Assembly (NCBI RefSeq): GCF_030296835.1
Contig: NZ_AP027922.1
Span: 2,170,001 to 2,234,000, forward strand
Length of the DNA stretch: 64,000 nucleotides
Direction of reading: 5' to 3'
Origin: Pseudoalteromonas sp. MM1
Lineage (GTDB): Bacteria; Pseudomonadota; Gammaproteobacteria; Enterobacterales; Alteromonadaceae
A program made the translations under genes and the position numbers. The notes under the pieces are model-generated. The model did no database searches and had not been told where the DNA came from. It saw only the letters and a program-made list of their open reading frames with translations. Of this stretch, positions 36,166 through 45,101 are shown in pieces (the stretch's first letter is position 1; each line of letters begins with the position of its first letter).

Positions 36166-37962
36166 ATGTTTGATTTAATAAGCAAACGCAGCGCTAATTT
36201 AAAAAATGATGTATTAGCCGGCTTAACCGCTGTGCTTACGCTCATTCCCGAAGCCGTTGCGTTTACCTTTGTAGCGGGAATTGACCCCATGATGGGTCTT
36301 TATGGCTCGTTTTTTGTTGGCTTTATTACCGCCGTGTTTGGCGGCCGCCCTGGTATGATCTCGGGTGCGGCGGGCTCCATGGCTGTAGTCACTACCGCCT
36401 TTATTATTATGTTTGGGCTGGAATACTTGTTGGCGGCCGTGGTATTAACCGGTGTGCTGCAAGTTGTGTTTGGCGCTTTTAAAATGGGCAAGTTTATAAG
36501 GCTACTACCTCACCCCGTAATGCTTGGCTTTGTAAACGGCTTAGCCATAGTAATTGGTATGGCGCAATTTGGCCAATTTAAAGAAAACGTTCGTGTTGTA
36601 TACGATAAGCAACACGATATGTTTACCTACGCGGGCGATTGGATGCAGCTAAGCAGCCCAGCCATGCTTACCATGATGGGGTTAATAGCGTTAACCATGG
36701 CCATTGTGTATTTTTTACCACGCTATACCAAAGCAATTCCTGCGCCCCTTGCCGCTATTGCCGTATGTACGGCGCTGGTTACATTTACCCCGCTTGAGTC
36801 AAAACTTGTTAGCGACGTTGTGTACACGCAGCGTACTTCAATGATTGAAAAAGAAATCATTACTGAAAACTTTGCTGCGGTAAAAAATCAAATTTCTCAT
36901 GGGCAATACAGCGAAGCTGCGCAAAATATAGCATTAGAGCGCCCAACTGATGCACAAATTATGGCTAAATGGCAAGCTAACGAAGCGCAAAAAGTAGCAG
37001 AAGGATTAAAAGAGACTGCCGATCCGCTTGATGGCAGTTTAAAAGGTGCATTACCAAGTTTTCACTTTCCGCAAATTAGCTGGGATTTAACCAATAGCGA
37101 CTCGCTCGATGCGCTAATTACCGTGTTAATGCTTGCACTTATTTTGTCATCGGTTGGGCTAATTGAAACGCTTATGACCCTTTCGCTTATTGATGAAATA
37201 ACACAAACCCGCGGGCAAGGTAATCGCGAGTCTGTGGCACAAGGTTCGGGCAATATTTTAAGCGGTTTATTTGGTGGCATGTGCGGCTGCGCCATGATTG
37301 GCCAAAGTATGGTGTGTTTAAATTCAGGCGGCCGAGGCCGTGCTGCTGGCATTGCTACCGCTTTATTTATGCTGGTATTTATTTTGTTTTTCCCAAGCTT
37401 AATTGAAATGATCCCGGTAGCATCATTAATTGGCGTTATGTTTATGGTGGTTATTGCTACGTTTGAGTGGTCATCTTTGCGCTTATTTGGCCGCGTTCCA
37501 AAGTCTGAAATATTTATCATTATTGTGGTATCAACCGTTACCGTATTGCTCGATTTAGCCGTAGCCGTAGGTATAGGTATTGTTATTTCAGCCTTAGTTT
37601 ATGCGTGGAATTCTGCAAAAGAAATTCGTATTCAATGCAGCGATGAGTCTCAAACGCAAAAAACTTACCAAGTAGCAGGCAACTTATTCTTTGGCTCTAT
37701 AACCTCGTTTAAAGAAGGGTTTAACCCACATAACGACCCACAAAAAGTGTGTATTGATTTTGCCAATGCCAGAGTGTGCGACCAATCGGGTATTGAAGCT
37801 ATACATGGTTTAAGCGTACGTTATAAAGCATTAGGTAAAACGTTGTATTTACGTCACTTAAGCCCTGAGTCTGCCCAGTTATTACAAAAAGCCGGTGATT
37901 TAGTTGAGGTTAACATTGTTGAAGACCCTAAATACCCTGTAGCCAACGACGCTATGGCGTAA
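36166..37962 (+). CDS. SulP family anion permease with STAS domain
   Basis: The 598-residue protein begins with the SulP signature region (DVLAGLTAVLTLIPEAVAFTFVAGIDPMMGLY) and has about twelve hydrophobic segments, followed by a cytoplasmic STAS domain (about 495-590, with VCIDFANARVCDQSGIEAIHGL). SulP proteins transport sulfate, bicarbonate or other anions, often with Na+ or H+. Residues about 215-300 form a hydrophilic insertion between membrane segments that I do not expect from the family. It stands alone, with a terminator after it. Confidence 0.9.
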   Translation: MFDLISKRSANLKNDVLAGLTAVLTLIPEAVAFTFVAGIDPMMGLYGSFFVGFITAVFGGRPGMISGAAGSMAVVTTAFIIMFGLEYLLAAVVLTGVLQVVFGAFKMGKFIRLLPHPVMLGFVNGLAIVIGMAQFGQFKENVRVVYDKQHDMFTYAGDWMQLSSPAMLTMMGLIALTMAIVYFLPRYTKAIPAPLAAIAVCTALVTFTPLESKLVSDVVYTQRTSMIEKEIITENFAAVKNQISHGQYSEAAQNIALERPTDAQIMAKWQANEAQKVAEGLKETADPLDGSLKGALPSFHFPQISWDLTNSDSLDALITVLMLALILSSVGLIETLMTLSLIDEITQTRGQGNRESVAQGSGNILSGLFGGMCGCAMIGQSMVCLNSGGRGRAAGIATALFMLVFILFFPSLIEMIPVASLIGVMFMVVIATFEWSSLRLFGRVPKSEIFIIIVVSTVTVLLDLAVAVGIGIVISALVYAWNSAKEIRIQCSDESQTQKTYQVAGNLFFGSITSFKEGFNPHNDPQKVCIDFANARVCDQSGIEAIHGLSVRYKALGKTLYLRHLSPESAQLLQKAGDLVEVNIVEDPKYPVANDAMA

Positions 37963-37985
37963 CAAGCCAATTAGATAACTTACTT

Positions 37986-38013
37986 AAAAAGCTCGGAGTT
38001 TTCCGAGCTTTTT
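37986..38013 (+). terminator. Terminator of the SulP gene
   Basis: AAAAAGCTCGGA pairs with TCCGAGCTTTTT around a four-base loop, 24 bp after the stop codon. Confidence 0.9.
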
Positions 38014-38094
38014 ACTTTAAATCAATTGTTTAAATTATTTTCAGCTGGTAAGTTAGGCCCTTAAATTGACTCCAATACATAAAAGGATGTAACT

Positions 38095-38262
38095 ATGCCA
38101 CTCATACAAATTATTCTATTTATTGCTTTTGCCGTGTTAACTACAATTGGCTACAAAAAGAATAACCGTAACTTAATGCTATTAGGCGCCATTGCTATAT
38201 CGTTCGCGTTTGTGGGGCTCGACTTTTTAATAGGCGTAGATGAAGGGTTATCAGACAGGTAA
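38095..38262 (+). CDS. Small hydrophobic protein, 55 residues
   Basis: An ATG at 38095, seven bases after AAAAGGA, opens a frame of 55 codons that reads MPLIQIILFIAFAVLTTIGY and then a short basic turn (KKNNRN), a second hydrophobic stretch (LMLLGAIAISFAFVGLDFLI) and an acidic tail. The two segments suggest a two-helix inner-membrane protein. The good ribosome binding site and amphipathic plan make it likely to be real. I do not know a family for it. Confidence 0.6.
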   Translation: MPLIQIILFIAFAVLTTIGYKKNNRNLMLLGAIAISFAFVGLDFLIGVDEGLSDR

Positions 38263-38381
38263 GCTAAAACTCACTCAATAGCTAATTTTATATATAAAGA
38301 GATAAACTGCTCGTTTTTTACTCCTAATACGTTATGGTAATAAATAACAATACATAACTAATAATAATGGAAGGAGCAGCC

Positions 38382-39272
38382 ATGAATACCCAGCAATCAG
38401 ATCATATCCCGCAAGAAGCCTTTGATTGGTACGATGAATACGCCCACGGCTTAATGGACAGACGTACATTTATGAAAAAACTAGGTGGGTTAGCTGCACT
38501 TGGTTTTTCAATGAGCGTACTAACCAGTGCCCTGTTACCCAATTATGCGTTTGCAGAGCAAGTATCGTTTAATGATGACGATATTAAAGCCACCTACGAA
38601 GAATTTGATTCGCCAAACGGGCATGGTAAAGGCAAAGGTTACTTAGCAGTGCCTAGCAAAATTGAAGGTAAACTGCCGGTTGTATTAGTTATTCACGAAA
38701 ACCGTGGTTTAAACCCATATATTAAAGATGTAGCAAGGCGCTTAGCCAAAAAAGGCTTTATTGCCTTTGCACCCGACGCACTCTATCCGCTTGGTGGCTA
38801 CCCAGGCAATGACGATGAAGGCCGCGCCATGCAAAAAACCATGGACAGAGCTAAAATTCAAAACGACTTTGTAGCCGCTGCCCACTTTTTAAAAAATCAT
38901 TCAAATAGCAACGGCAAGCTAGGGGCTGTAGGTTTTTGTTTTGGTGGTTATATTGTTAATTACTTAGCGGCGGTTGAGAGTGAATTACTCAGCGCGGGCG
39001 TACCCTTTTATGGCACCCCTGCCAGTGAGTCACTGCACAAAAATATAAAAGCGCCTTTAATGATTCAATTAGGTGAGCTTGATAAACGCGTTAACGCTAC
39101 ATGGCCTGATTATGAAAAAAGCTTAAAAGCTAATAATGTTGAGTACACTATGCACATGTACGAAGGTGCAAACCATGGTTTTCATAACGACTCTACTGGG
39201 CGTTATGATGAGCAAAAAGCAGAACTTGCTTGGCAGCGTACCTTAGCGTTTTTGAATGAAAAGCTAAGTTAA
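38382..39272 (+). CDS. Dienelactone hydrolase family protein with Tat signal
   Basis: The start at 38382 follows GGAAGGAG. The N-terminus holds a twin-arginine motif (MDRRTFMKKLGG) and a hydrophobic stretch, so the protein is exported folded, through Tat. The alpha/beta hydrolase part has the dienelactone hydrolase triad: Cys in VGFCFGGYIVNYLA, Asp in LGELDKRVNATWP and His in YEGANHGFH. The 296-residue length fits a signal plus the usual 230-residue domain. Classic members open dienelactones in chloroaromatic breakdown, but exported members have unknown substrates. Confidence 0.88.
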   Translation: MNTQQSDHIPQEAFDWYDEYAHGLMDRRTFMKKLGGLAALGFSMSVLTSALLPNYAFAEQVSFNDDDIKATYEEFDSPNGHGKGKGYLAVPSKIEGKLPVVLVIHENRGLNPYIKDVARRLAKKGFIAFAPDALYPLGGYPGNDDEGRAMQKTMDRAKIQNDFVAAAHFLKNHSNSNGKLGAVGFCFGGYIVNYLAAVESELLSAGVPFYGTPASESLHKNIKAPLMIQLGELDKRVNATWPDYEKSLKANNVEYTMHMYEGANHGFHNDSTGRYDEQKAELAWQRTLAFLNEKLS

Positions 39273-39352
39273 TCAGAATATAATGCCACCAGCTTAAAAT
39301 GGGTGGCGTTATTTAAGTTAATTGACCTAAGCTCTGATTAACTAAGCTTTGG

Positions 39353-39697
39353 CTAATTAAGCTCTGTAATATGTAAAAGCTCGCCCGAAGGTCCCCACAA
39401 ATAAACCACTTTCCCCCACGGCTCTTGTTTTATCCCTTCAAAGCGAATATCAAAGTGAGTTAATTTGCAAATAATGTTAAAGGCTTCGTGAATATTTAAT
39501 ACACACACTTGCAGCATTAAATTTTCAGCAAATTCTTGGTTGTAGTAACGCTGTAAAAAGATGCAGCATTCACCTGATGTTGCAATACTTAAATCAGCTG
39601 ACGCCCGCTGAACATTAAAGCCCAGCGCCTGATAAAAGTCACACGATTGCTGATAATTTTTACATGGCACAAACACTCTAATATCATCAACTTGCAT
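39353..39697 (-). CDS. VOC/glyoxalase superfamily protein
   Basis: The 114-residue protein has the paired beta-alpha-beta-beta-beta plan of the vicinal oxygen chelate fold, starting VDDIRVFVPCKNYQQSCDFYQALGF and ending GKVVYLWGPSGELLHITEL. A last-strand glutamate/histidine region is present, but the metal ligands of true glyoxalase I are incomplete, so catalysis is uncertain. It lies 13 bp downstream of the LysR gene on the same strand and is probably co-transcribed with it. Confidence 0.78.
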   Translation of the reverse strand: MQVDDIRVFVPCKNYQQSCDFYQALGFNVQRASADLSIATSGECCIFLQRYYNQEFAENLMLQVCVLNIHEAFNIICKLTHFDIRFEGIKQEPWGKVVYLWGPSGELLHITELN

Positions 39698-39710
39698 TAT
39701 TAGTCCTTAA

Positions 39711-40646
39711 TTAGTCAAGCACGGTTTTATCAATAATCCCTTTTGCAATAAGGGCTTTTAAAATACCTGCGCTTTTTTCTCTAAATGCATCGCGAAGTAA
39801 GCGCACGGCTGGAGTGATTGACTGCCTGCTTGGGCATACTAGCCAAAGCTCTGTAGGTGTAGGTTTAAAATTTGCCATAACGTTTACAACATTACCGGCA
39901 AGTAAGTCGTTAGACATATCTAAGCAGGATTTAACTGCAAGCCCTTTGCCCGATACACACCAGCGCCTTACTAAATCACCATCGTTAGTTGCGTGGCCTC
40001 CGTGCAATTTTACTTTAAACTCTTCCCTGGCATCGCTAAATACCCATACATCTTTAATTATATCTTGCAGTTGATAAAACAGCCCTTTATGTTCAGTTAA
40101 ATCATGTGGATGAGCAGGTGTGCCGTGTATATCAAGGTAGCTTTGTGCTGCGCATAAAATACGCGGTACGTCGCAAATTTTAAAACCGTACATGCTGGCA
40201 TCGTTAGGTTTACCATAACGCAGTGCAATGTCGACCGAGTCACGATAAAAGTCGATATTACTGTCGCTAATATTGGCGCGAAGGCTTAACTGAGTGTGAG
40301 TTTGCATGAACTCGTCAAGCCATGGGATCACAATGTTGCGCCCTAAATCAGAAGAAAGCGCAATACGCAGCTCGCCATCAATTATATCGTCATCGCTTTT
40401 AAGTGTATTTTTGGCTTGTTCAAGCATCGCTATTGCTTGTTGGCATTGTGGAATGTAACGCTCGCCGGCTGCAGAAAGCCTTAAATGACGAGTGGTGCGT
40501 ATAAATAATTCAAAACCTAAAGCCTGCTCTACCCTTTTTACAGCAGCACTTGCTGTGGCGGTGCGCATATCTAAATTTGATGCTGCAGCAGTAATACTTT
40601 TAAACTCTGCCACTTTTAAAATTACCTGTAAGTCTTCTAAAAGCAT
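39711..40646 (-). CDS. LysR family transcriptional regulator
   Basis: The 311-residue protein has the LysR N-terminal winged helix (residues 1-60: MLLEDLQVILKVAEFKSITAAASNLDM..., recognition helix TASAAVKRVEQALGFELFIRTTR) and a periplasmic-binding-protein-like effector domain from about 90. It is close to the group with LSAAGERYIPQCQQAI. It is the first gene of a likely two-gene unit with the VOC protein. Across 509 bp the divergent neighbour is the broken MRJP/Yellow-family gene, a plausible past target. Confidence 0.9.
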   Translation of the reverse strand: MLLEDLQVILKVAEFKSITAAASNLDMRTATASAAVKRVEQALGFELFIRTTRHLRLSAAGERYIPQCQQAIAMLEQAKNTLKSDDDIIDGELRIALSSDLGRNIVIPWLDEFMQTHTQLSLRANISDSNIDFYRDSVDIALRYGKPNDASMYGFKICDVPRILCAAQSYLDIHGTPAHPHDLTEHKGLFYQLQDIIKDVWVFSDAREEFKVKLHGGHATNDGDLVRRWCVSGKGLAVKSCLDMSNDLLAGNVVNVMANFKPTPTELWLVCPSRQSITPAVRLLRDAFREKSAGILKALIAKGIIDKTVLD

Positions 40647-41155
40647 TGTGTATTAACCCATTATCAACTTAATAATTTAATTATTATTTTTGGCAAAATT
40701 AAGCGCTTTAGGTTTGCTTACAGTGTATTGAGCAACCAAAAAGTGATTTATTGTCTATTTATATTTGACAATGCTTAGCTATTGCGCGGTTTATCAATAT
40801 AAAGGCAAATATTACACTGTACCCATCAGCTAGTCACTAGCCACTATTTATTAAATTAGGACAATCTTTAGTAACGCTCTATTAGCTTGCTTGCTCTCAA
40901 CGGGGCTTAAAACCACTTCGTTTATTAAACGCTTTTAACTATATGTGTATTAGTAAACCCAGCTTTTGGGCATTAGCAGTATGTTTTTAAAGCAAGCGCT
41001 CGCCCACCAATTAACCAATATTTTTTGATAAAGATTCAATCATTACCCTGTTTATTGCACGAAAACTCTCACCTATTATTCACCTCAACACAGCGAAGTC
41101 ATTCAGGCTATTTAAATCGCTTTACTTTATTTTTTAGCATAACGGGTATCACAGT
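40647..41155. other. Intergenic region between LysR and the MRJP-like pseudogene
   Basis: These 509 bp between divergent genes hold no convincing gene, repeat or structured RNA. It is expected to hold both promoters; I cannot single out a LysR box. Confidence 0.5.
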
Positions 41156-42259
41156 ATGAAACGATTAAAAACCACCTTAGCAATAGCAACCGTGTCATTA
41201 GCCGTAAGTGCTTTTTCAAGCGCCTATGCAGCAGAGGTTGGCCCCCTTGAAACAGTGACTACGTTTAATAAATATCGCGGCGCTGGTATAACTATAACAC
41301 CTGCAGGACGAATGATTGTAAGCATGCACCCGCTTGATGCACCAAAAACGCGCGTAGTTGAAATTATGGCAAACGGTGCTCAACAACCTTTCCCTACTGA
41401 AGATTGGGCAGACGGCCCCGAGCTTGGCAAAGTAGGCCTTGCAGCCGTAATTGGCGTGCATAATGACAGCAAAGGTGTGGTGTGGATTTTAGACATGGGC
41501 AGCGAACAAGTAGCCCCAAAACTCATTGCCTAGGACAGCGTTGCTAATACCTTAGTTAATACTATTGAATTAAATAAAGACGCCGTACTTGCTAACTCAT
41601 TTTTACAAGACTTTGTAATTGATGAGCGTAACGACAAAATTTACATTGCCGATATGTCATTCGGTAACTTTATAGGTGCAACCAAACCTGCGTTTATTGT
41701 TGTTGATTTAAAAACTGGCGAATCAATGCGCGTACTTGAGGGCAATGCTAAGCTAATGCCAGAGGAACGAGACATTGTTATTGAAGCCTCTCCTGTTGCG
41801 TCTAAATCAGCAAAAGGTGAAACAACAAACCTGCGTTTTGGTTTAAATCCAATTACCATTGATGATAAAAATGAATGGGTATACTTTGGCGCATTTACAG
41901 GCACACACGTTTACCGTATTCCGGCAAAAACCCTCGCCAATAGCACGTATTCAGATGCTAAAAAAGCAAAAAGCATTGAAGTATTTGGCCCTAAAAACCC
42001 AAGCGATGGCATGACCTACGCCCCAGGTGGCGGTATTTTAGTAACCGACCTTGAAAACAATGCCATTGGCTTAACCACTAAAGGCCACTACGAAATAATT
42101 GTTCAAGATAAACGATTATCATGGCCTGATAGCCTAGCAGTAAGCAACGGTTGGATTTACGTAACACAAGATCAGCTCCACCAGCACCCTGCATTTAGCC
42201 AAGGCTATGGTAATGCAAAACCACCTTACGTATTAACGCGTTTTCGCTTTAATCAGTAA
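41156..42259 (+). pseudogene. MRJP/Yellow-family exported protein, broken by an amber codon
   Basis: The frame is open from a signal peptide (MKRLKTTLAIATVSLAVSAF, cleavage after AYA) to APKLIA, then meets TAG at 41531-41533, and continues in the same frame to a normal end at 42259. The intact paralog at 45102-46235 has Trp in the matching place (TPKLIAWDALNN), so a single TGG to TAG change explains the stop. If read through, the protein is 367 residues with strands typical of the six-bladed MRJP/Yellow propeller (VWILDMG, WVYFGAFTGTHVYRI, SWPDSLAVSNGWIYVTQDQL). An internal start at 41654 is unlikely to give a folded protein. Amber suppression or a sequencing error are alternatives. Confidence 0.82.
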
Positions 42260-42271
42260 AAGAGTGACTAG

Positions 42272-42295
42272 CGAGCCAGTTTTTGTACTGGCTCG
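42272..42295 (+). terminator. Hairpin after the MRJP-like pseudogene
   Basis: CGAGCCAGT pairs with ACTGGCTCG around a short T-rich loop, 12 bp past the stop codon. The following TTAAAAGTTTTT is only weakly T-rich. Confidence 0.55.
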
Positions 42296-42378
42296 TTAAA
42301 AGTTTTTACCAGCGAAATATTTTAAACATATTTGCTCTAGTTCAACTTAATTACTGGTATTCAAATAAGGCAGACCCT

Positions 42379-43167
42379 ATGAGTAAACCAATTTTAAAAA
42401 TGGGCGTAACCGATTTATCGTTTCATCATGTTACGGCCTCTTTAGTGAGCCATGTTTTAACTGATATGGGCTTTAACGTTGAGCGTGTTTATGCGCCGCA
42501 TCAAGATAACTTTAAAAACCTTAAATCGGGCGATGTAGATTTACTTGCCTCAGCGTGGCTTCCTTCAAGCCACGGTATTTACAAAGCCGATGTAGAGCAA
42601 GTTATGCCACTCGTTGAGCTTGGCTTACATTATGAGCCTTATGCACACTGGGGCGTACCAGATTATGTACCACAAAGTGCAGTAAACGAAATTAGTGATT
42701 TGCTAAAGCCAGATGTGCTTGCAAAAATGCAAAAAACGATTCAGGGCATTAATGCCGGTGCTGGTATTACCCGTTTTTCTATTAATATGATGAAAGAATA
42801 TGGGCTGACGAGCGCGGGATATGAGTTTTTAACCGGCACAGAGCATGACTGTTTTAGCGCGTTTGAAAACGCCGTTGCCACCCAAACCTGGTGCATAGTG
42901 CCGTTATGGAAGCCACAATTTTTGCATTACAAGCACACAATACGTGAGCTTAAAGAACCACAAGGGTTACTAGGCGTTGTTGATAGAGCTGTTTTACTCC
43001 TACGAGAAGATAAACAAGCGCTGTTTAACCAAGCACAGTTAAACACCCTTGATAAATTACGCTTTTCAAATGAGATCATTGCCGAGCTTGACTATAAAGT
43101 ATGCAAAAACTTACAACCCCTCGATGACGTAACGCGTAATTGGCTTAATAACAATCCAATTAGATAG
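42379..43167 (+). CDS. Glycine betaine/choline-type (OpuAC) substrate-binding protein
   Basis: I choose the ATG at 42379; the 5' extension of the frame reads through sequence unlike a signal peptide. The 262-residue protein has the OpuAC/ProX domain plan: MGVTDLSFHHVTASLVSHVL, the DVDLLASAWLPSSHG hinge and a C-terminal lobe with WCIVPLWKPQFLH. Aromatic residues that could form a quaternary-ammonium cage are present. It lacks a signal peptide or lipobox, and no ABC permease or ATPase gene is adjacent, so it may be a cytoplasmic sensor or have been detached from its transporter. Confidence 0.8.
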   Translation: MSKPILKMGVTDLSFHHVTASLVSHVLTDMGFNVERVYAPHQDNFKNLKSGDVDLLASAWLPSSHGIYKADVEQVMPLVELGLHYEPYAHWGVPDYVPQSAVNEISDLLKPDVLAKMQKTIQGINAGAGITRFSINMMKEYGLTSAGYEFLTGTEHDCFSAFENAVATQTWCIVPLWKPQFLHYKHTIRELKEPQGLLGVVDRAVLLLREDKQALFNQAQLNTLDKLRFSNEIIAELDYKVCKNLQPLDDVTRNWLNNNPIR

Positions 43168-43245
43168 TAATTTGTGCTTTGTTTTTTTAAAAAAGGCTCA
43201 ATATAAACAACATTCGGCTTAGTTAGCCACTTAACGGAGATAACC

Positions 43246-43899
43246 ATGACCCATCCAATTATTAATGATTTAGAAAAACGTTATACAACTAAACGCTACA
43301 CAACCCAGCGTATTCCTCAAGATGACTTAGATGTAATTTACGAAGCTATGCGTCTTTCTCCATCCTCTATTAACTCGCAGCCGTGGAAATTTATTGTTAT
43401 TGAATCTGACGAAGCTAAAGAGCGTATGCACTCTACGTTTGCTAATAAATTCCAATTTAACCAGCCGCATATTAAAACTGCATCGCACGTTATTTTATTT
43501 GCTTACAACCCTAAATATAAACGTGATGACTACGCACAAGTAATTGATGCAGATATTAAAAATGGCCGTACACAAAGTGAAAACCGCGAACAAGCATTTG
43601 GCGCGTTTGCCTTTGTTGATATGAATACCGATGAGCAAGGTAACAATGCAATGTGGACCAAAGCGCAAACTTACATTGCCCTGGGTAACACTATGCACGC
43701 TGCAGCCCGTTTAGGTATTGATTCAACGCCAATGGAAGGTGTAGATGCACAGCTTATTGGTGAAGTGTTTGAACACGAGCTGGATGGCTATATTTGTGAT
43801 GTAGCGTTAGTACTTGGCTACCATGATGATACTGAAGATTATAACGCTAAGTTACCTAAATCTCGCTTAGCAAAAGAGCAAGTTATTCAGGTTTTATAA
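43246..43899 (+). CDS. Oxygen-insensitive NAD(P)H nitroreductase family protein
   Basis: The 217-residue protein has the FMN-binding start of NfsB-type nitroreductases (KRYTTKRYTTQRIP, then RLSPSSINSQPWKFIVI) and the conserved GIDSTPMEGVD segment. It reduces nitro compounds, quinones or flavins with NAD(P)H. Length and motifs are normal. GGAGATAACC provides a ribosome binding site. It ends convergently with the methyltransferase gene at a shared terminator. Confidence 0.92.
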   Translation: MTHPIINDLEKRYTTKRYTTQRIPQDDLDVIYEAMRLSPSSINSQPWKFIVIESDEAKERMHSTFANKFQFNQPHIKTASHVILFAYNPKYKRDDYAQVIDADIKNGRTQSENREQAFGAFAFVDMNTDEQGNNAMWTKAQTYIALGNTMHAAARLGIDSTPMEGVDAQLIGEVFEHELDGYICDVALVLGYHDDTEDYNAKLPKSRLAKEQVIQVL

Positions 43900-43907
43900 A
43901 ACCCATT

Positions 43908-43941
43908 AAAAAAGCTTAGCGCTAAAGAGTGCTAAGCTTTT
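43908..43941. terminator. Bidirectional terminator between nitroreductase and methyltransferase
   Basis: AAAGCTTAGC pairs with GCTAAGCTTT, with A and T tracts on the two sides. Confidence 0.82.
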
Positions 43942-43950
43942 ATATTCATT

Positions 43951-44535
43951 TTATTTTTTAGCAATAGCTTGCAGTACCGATGCTAAACCTGTGTGATATG
44001 TACCCTCCAGCACTTCTCGCTTTAATTCTTCTAAATGCAAAAAGCTAAGCTCGATTAAGTCATCTTGTAAATCGCTTTTTGAGGTTTTAGTATCGACACT
44101 TGGGCCGCCTCCGGTATTATAATTTACTTGCTCAGGCGTATAGGCCTCAAGTAAAAACACCCCACCTGGCTTTAAACCTTTAACAGCGCGCTTATATACT
44201 GCTGAGCGTACCGCGCTCGGTAAAGGGCAATAAATAGACACTACCGCATCCCATTTCTCTTTCCCAAAATCAAACTTAGCTAAATCGGCGTGTATAAGCT
44301 CAATGTTTACGTTGTGCTCTTTGGCAAGCTTTGCCGCTTTTTCAAGCCCTACTTTTGAGCCATCAACCGCAGTAACGCGATAACCCATTTTTGCCAAAAA
44401 TACCGCATTTCGCCCCTCGCCTTCGGCTAAGCTTATAACATTTCCTTTAGGTAATTGCTTATAGTGATCGGCTAAAAAATCGTTTGGCTGTTTGCCATAA
44501 GCGTATTGCTGAGTGTTATAGCGTTCATCCCACAT
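43951..44535 (-). CDS. SAM-dependent methyltransferase (TehB-like)
   Basis: The 194-residue protein has the class I methyltransferase motifs: motif I as VISLAEGEGRNAVFLA (E-G-E-G-R-N variant typical of the TehB-like group), an acidic motif II (VTAVDGSKVG), and DAVVSIYCPLP. It begins MWDERYNTQQYAYGKQPNDFL, typical of this group. These enzymes can methylate tellurite, selenite or thiols; the substrate is not shown by the sequence. It is a single gene on the minus strand. Confidence 0.87.
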   Translation of the reverse strand: MWDERYNTQQYAYGKQPNDFLADHYKQLPKGNVISLAEGEGRNAVFLAKMGYRVTAVDGSKVGLEKAAKLAKEHNVNIELIHADLAKFDFGKEKWDAVVSIYCPLPSAVRSAVYKRAVKGLKPGGVFLLEAYTPEQVNYNTGGGPSVDTKTSKSDLQDDLIELSFLHLEELKREVLEGTYHTGLASVLQAIAKK

Positions 44536-44641
44536 AATTTCTCCTGAGCTAAATTTGTTTACACAAGCATGTATAAAATACGCTTTAGTTGCTTAATAAT
44601 TCCACGAATAACATGGGGAGTAAATACGTAACAAGATTAAA

Positions 44642-44679
44642 TAAAAAAGACCAGTGACGGGATCACTGGCCTAAAAAAC
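44642..44679 (-). terminator. Terminator after the glutaredoxin remnant
   Basis: CCAGTGACGGGATCACTGG forms the stem, flanked by A and T runs. On the minus strand it lies downstream of the glutaredoxin 2 remnant. Confidence 0.8.
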
Positions 44680-44717
44680 AATACGAAGGGAGTCGCATTG
44701 GTTGTAAAAACTGCTGT

Positions 44718-44924
44718 TTACTTAACTAATGGCACACCTGACTCAAGTGCCTGATTATGCATCCACTGGTTTAATTGCTCTGGCCAAGTAATGGTTGGCT
44801 CGCAATATAAGCCGCGTAAAATAGAGTAATAAATTGCGCTATCAAGCAAACTTAATGACGTTTTACCTGCTACATATTTAACACGCGCACAAAAAGGACA
44901 ATGAGAGTAACTGTATAGTTTCAT
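44718..44924 (-). pseudogene. Glutaredoxin 2 (GrxB) remnant with internal deletion
   Basis: The 68-residue frame starts like GrxB (MKLYSYSHCPFCARVKYV, with the CPFC redox site) but after about 20 residues jumps to a stretch that resembles the end of GrxB: SLLDSAIYYSILRGLYCEPTITWPEQLNQW. GrxB is normally about 215 residues, so roughly 145 residues of the thioredoxin fold and helical domain are missing without breaking the frame. A small redox peptide could still be made, but loss of function is more likely. Start, stop and terminator are all intact. Confidence 0.65.
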
Positions 44925-45060
44925 ATTTAATTAAAGTCTAAAGCGGGTTAAGTACCTATGCCCGTAAGATACCCAAATAGTCAGCGCAGAAAAACCGCAT
45001 TTAGGTTGAAACTTTATCTTGTAAAAATTGATAATCACGCTTTAAAAAGTAAATAAAATA

Positions 45061-45084
45061 AAAAACACGCCATAAAGGCGTGCT
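45061..45084 (-). terminator. Terminator of the cupin-MRJP operon
   Basis: ACACGCC pairs with GGCGTGC around ATAAA. On the minus strand the hairpin runs into a long T tract, 18 bp past the MRJP-like stop. Confidence 0.8.
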
Positions 45085-45101
45085 TAATTTACACATTATA
45101 G

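Noticed and set aside
41654..42259. Separate gene for the second half of the MRJP-like frame
   Set aside because: It is in the same frame as the first half, has no ribosome binding site, and aligns with the second part of the intact paralog.
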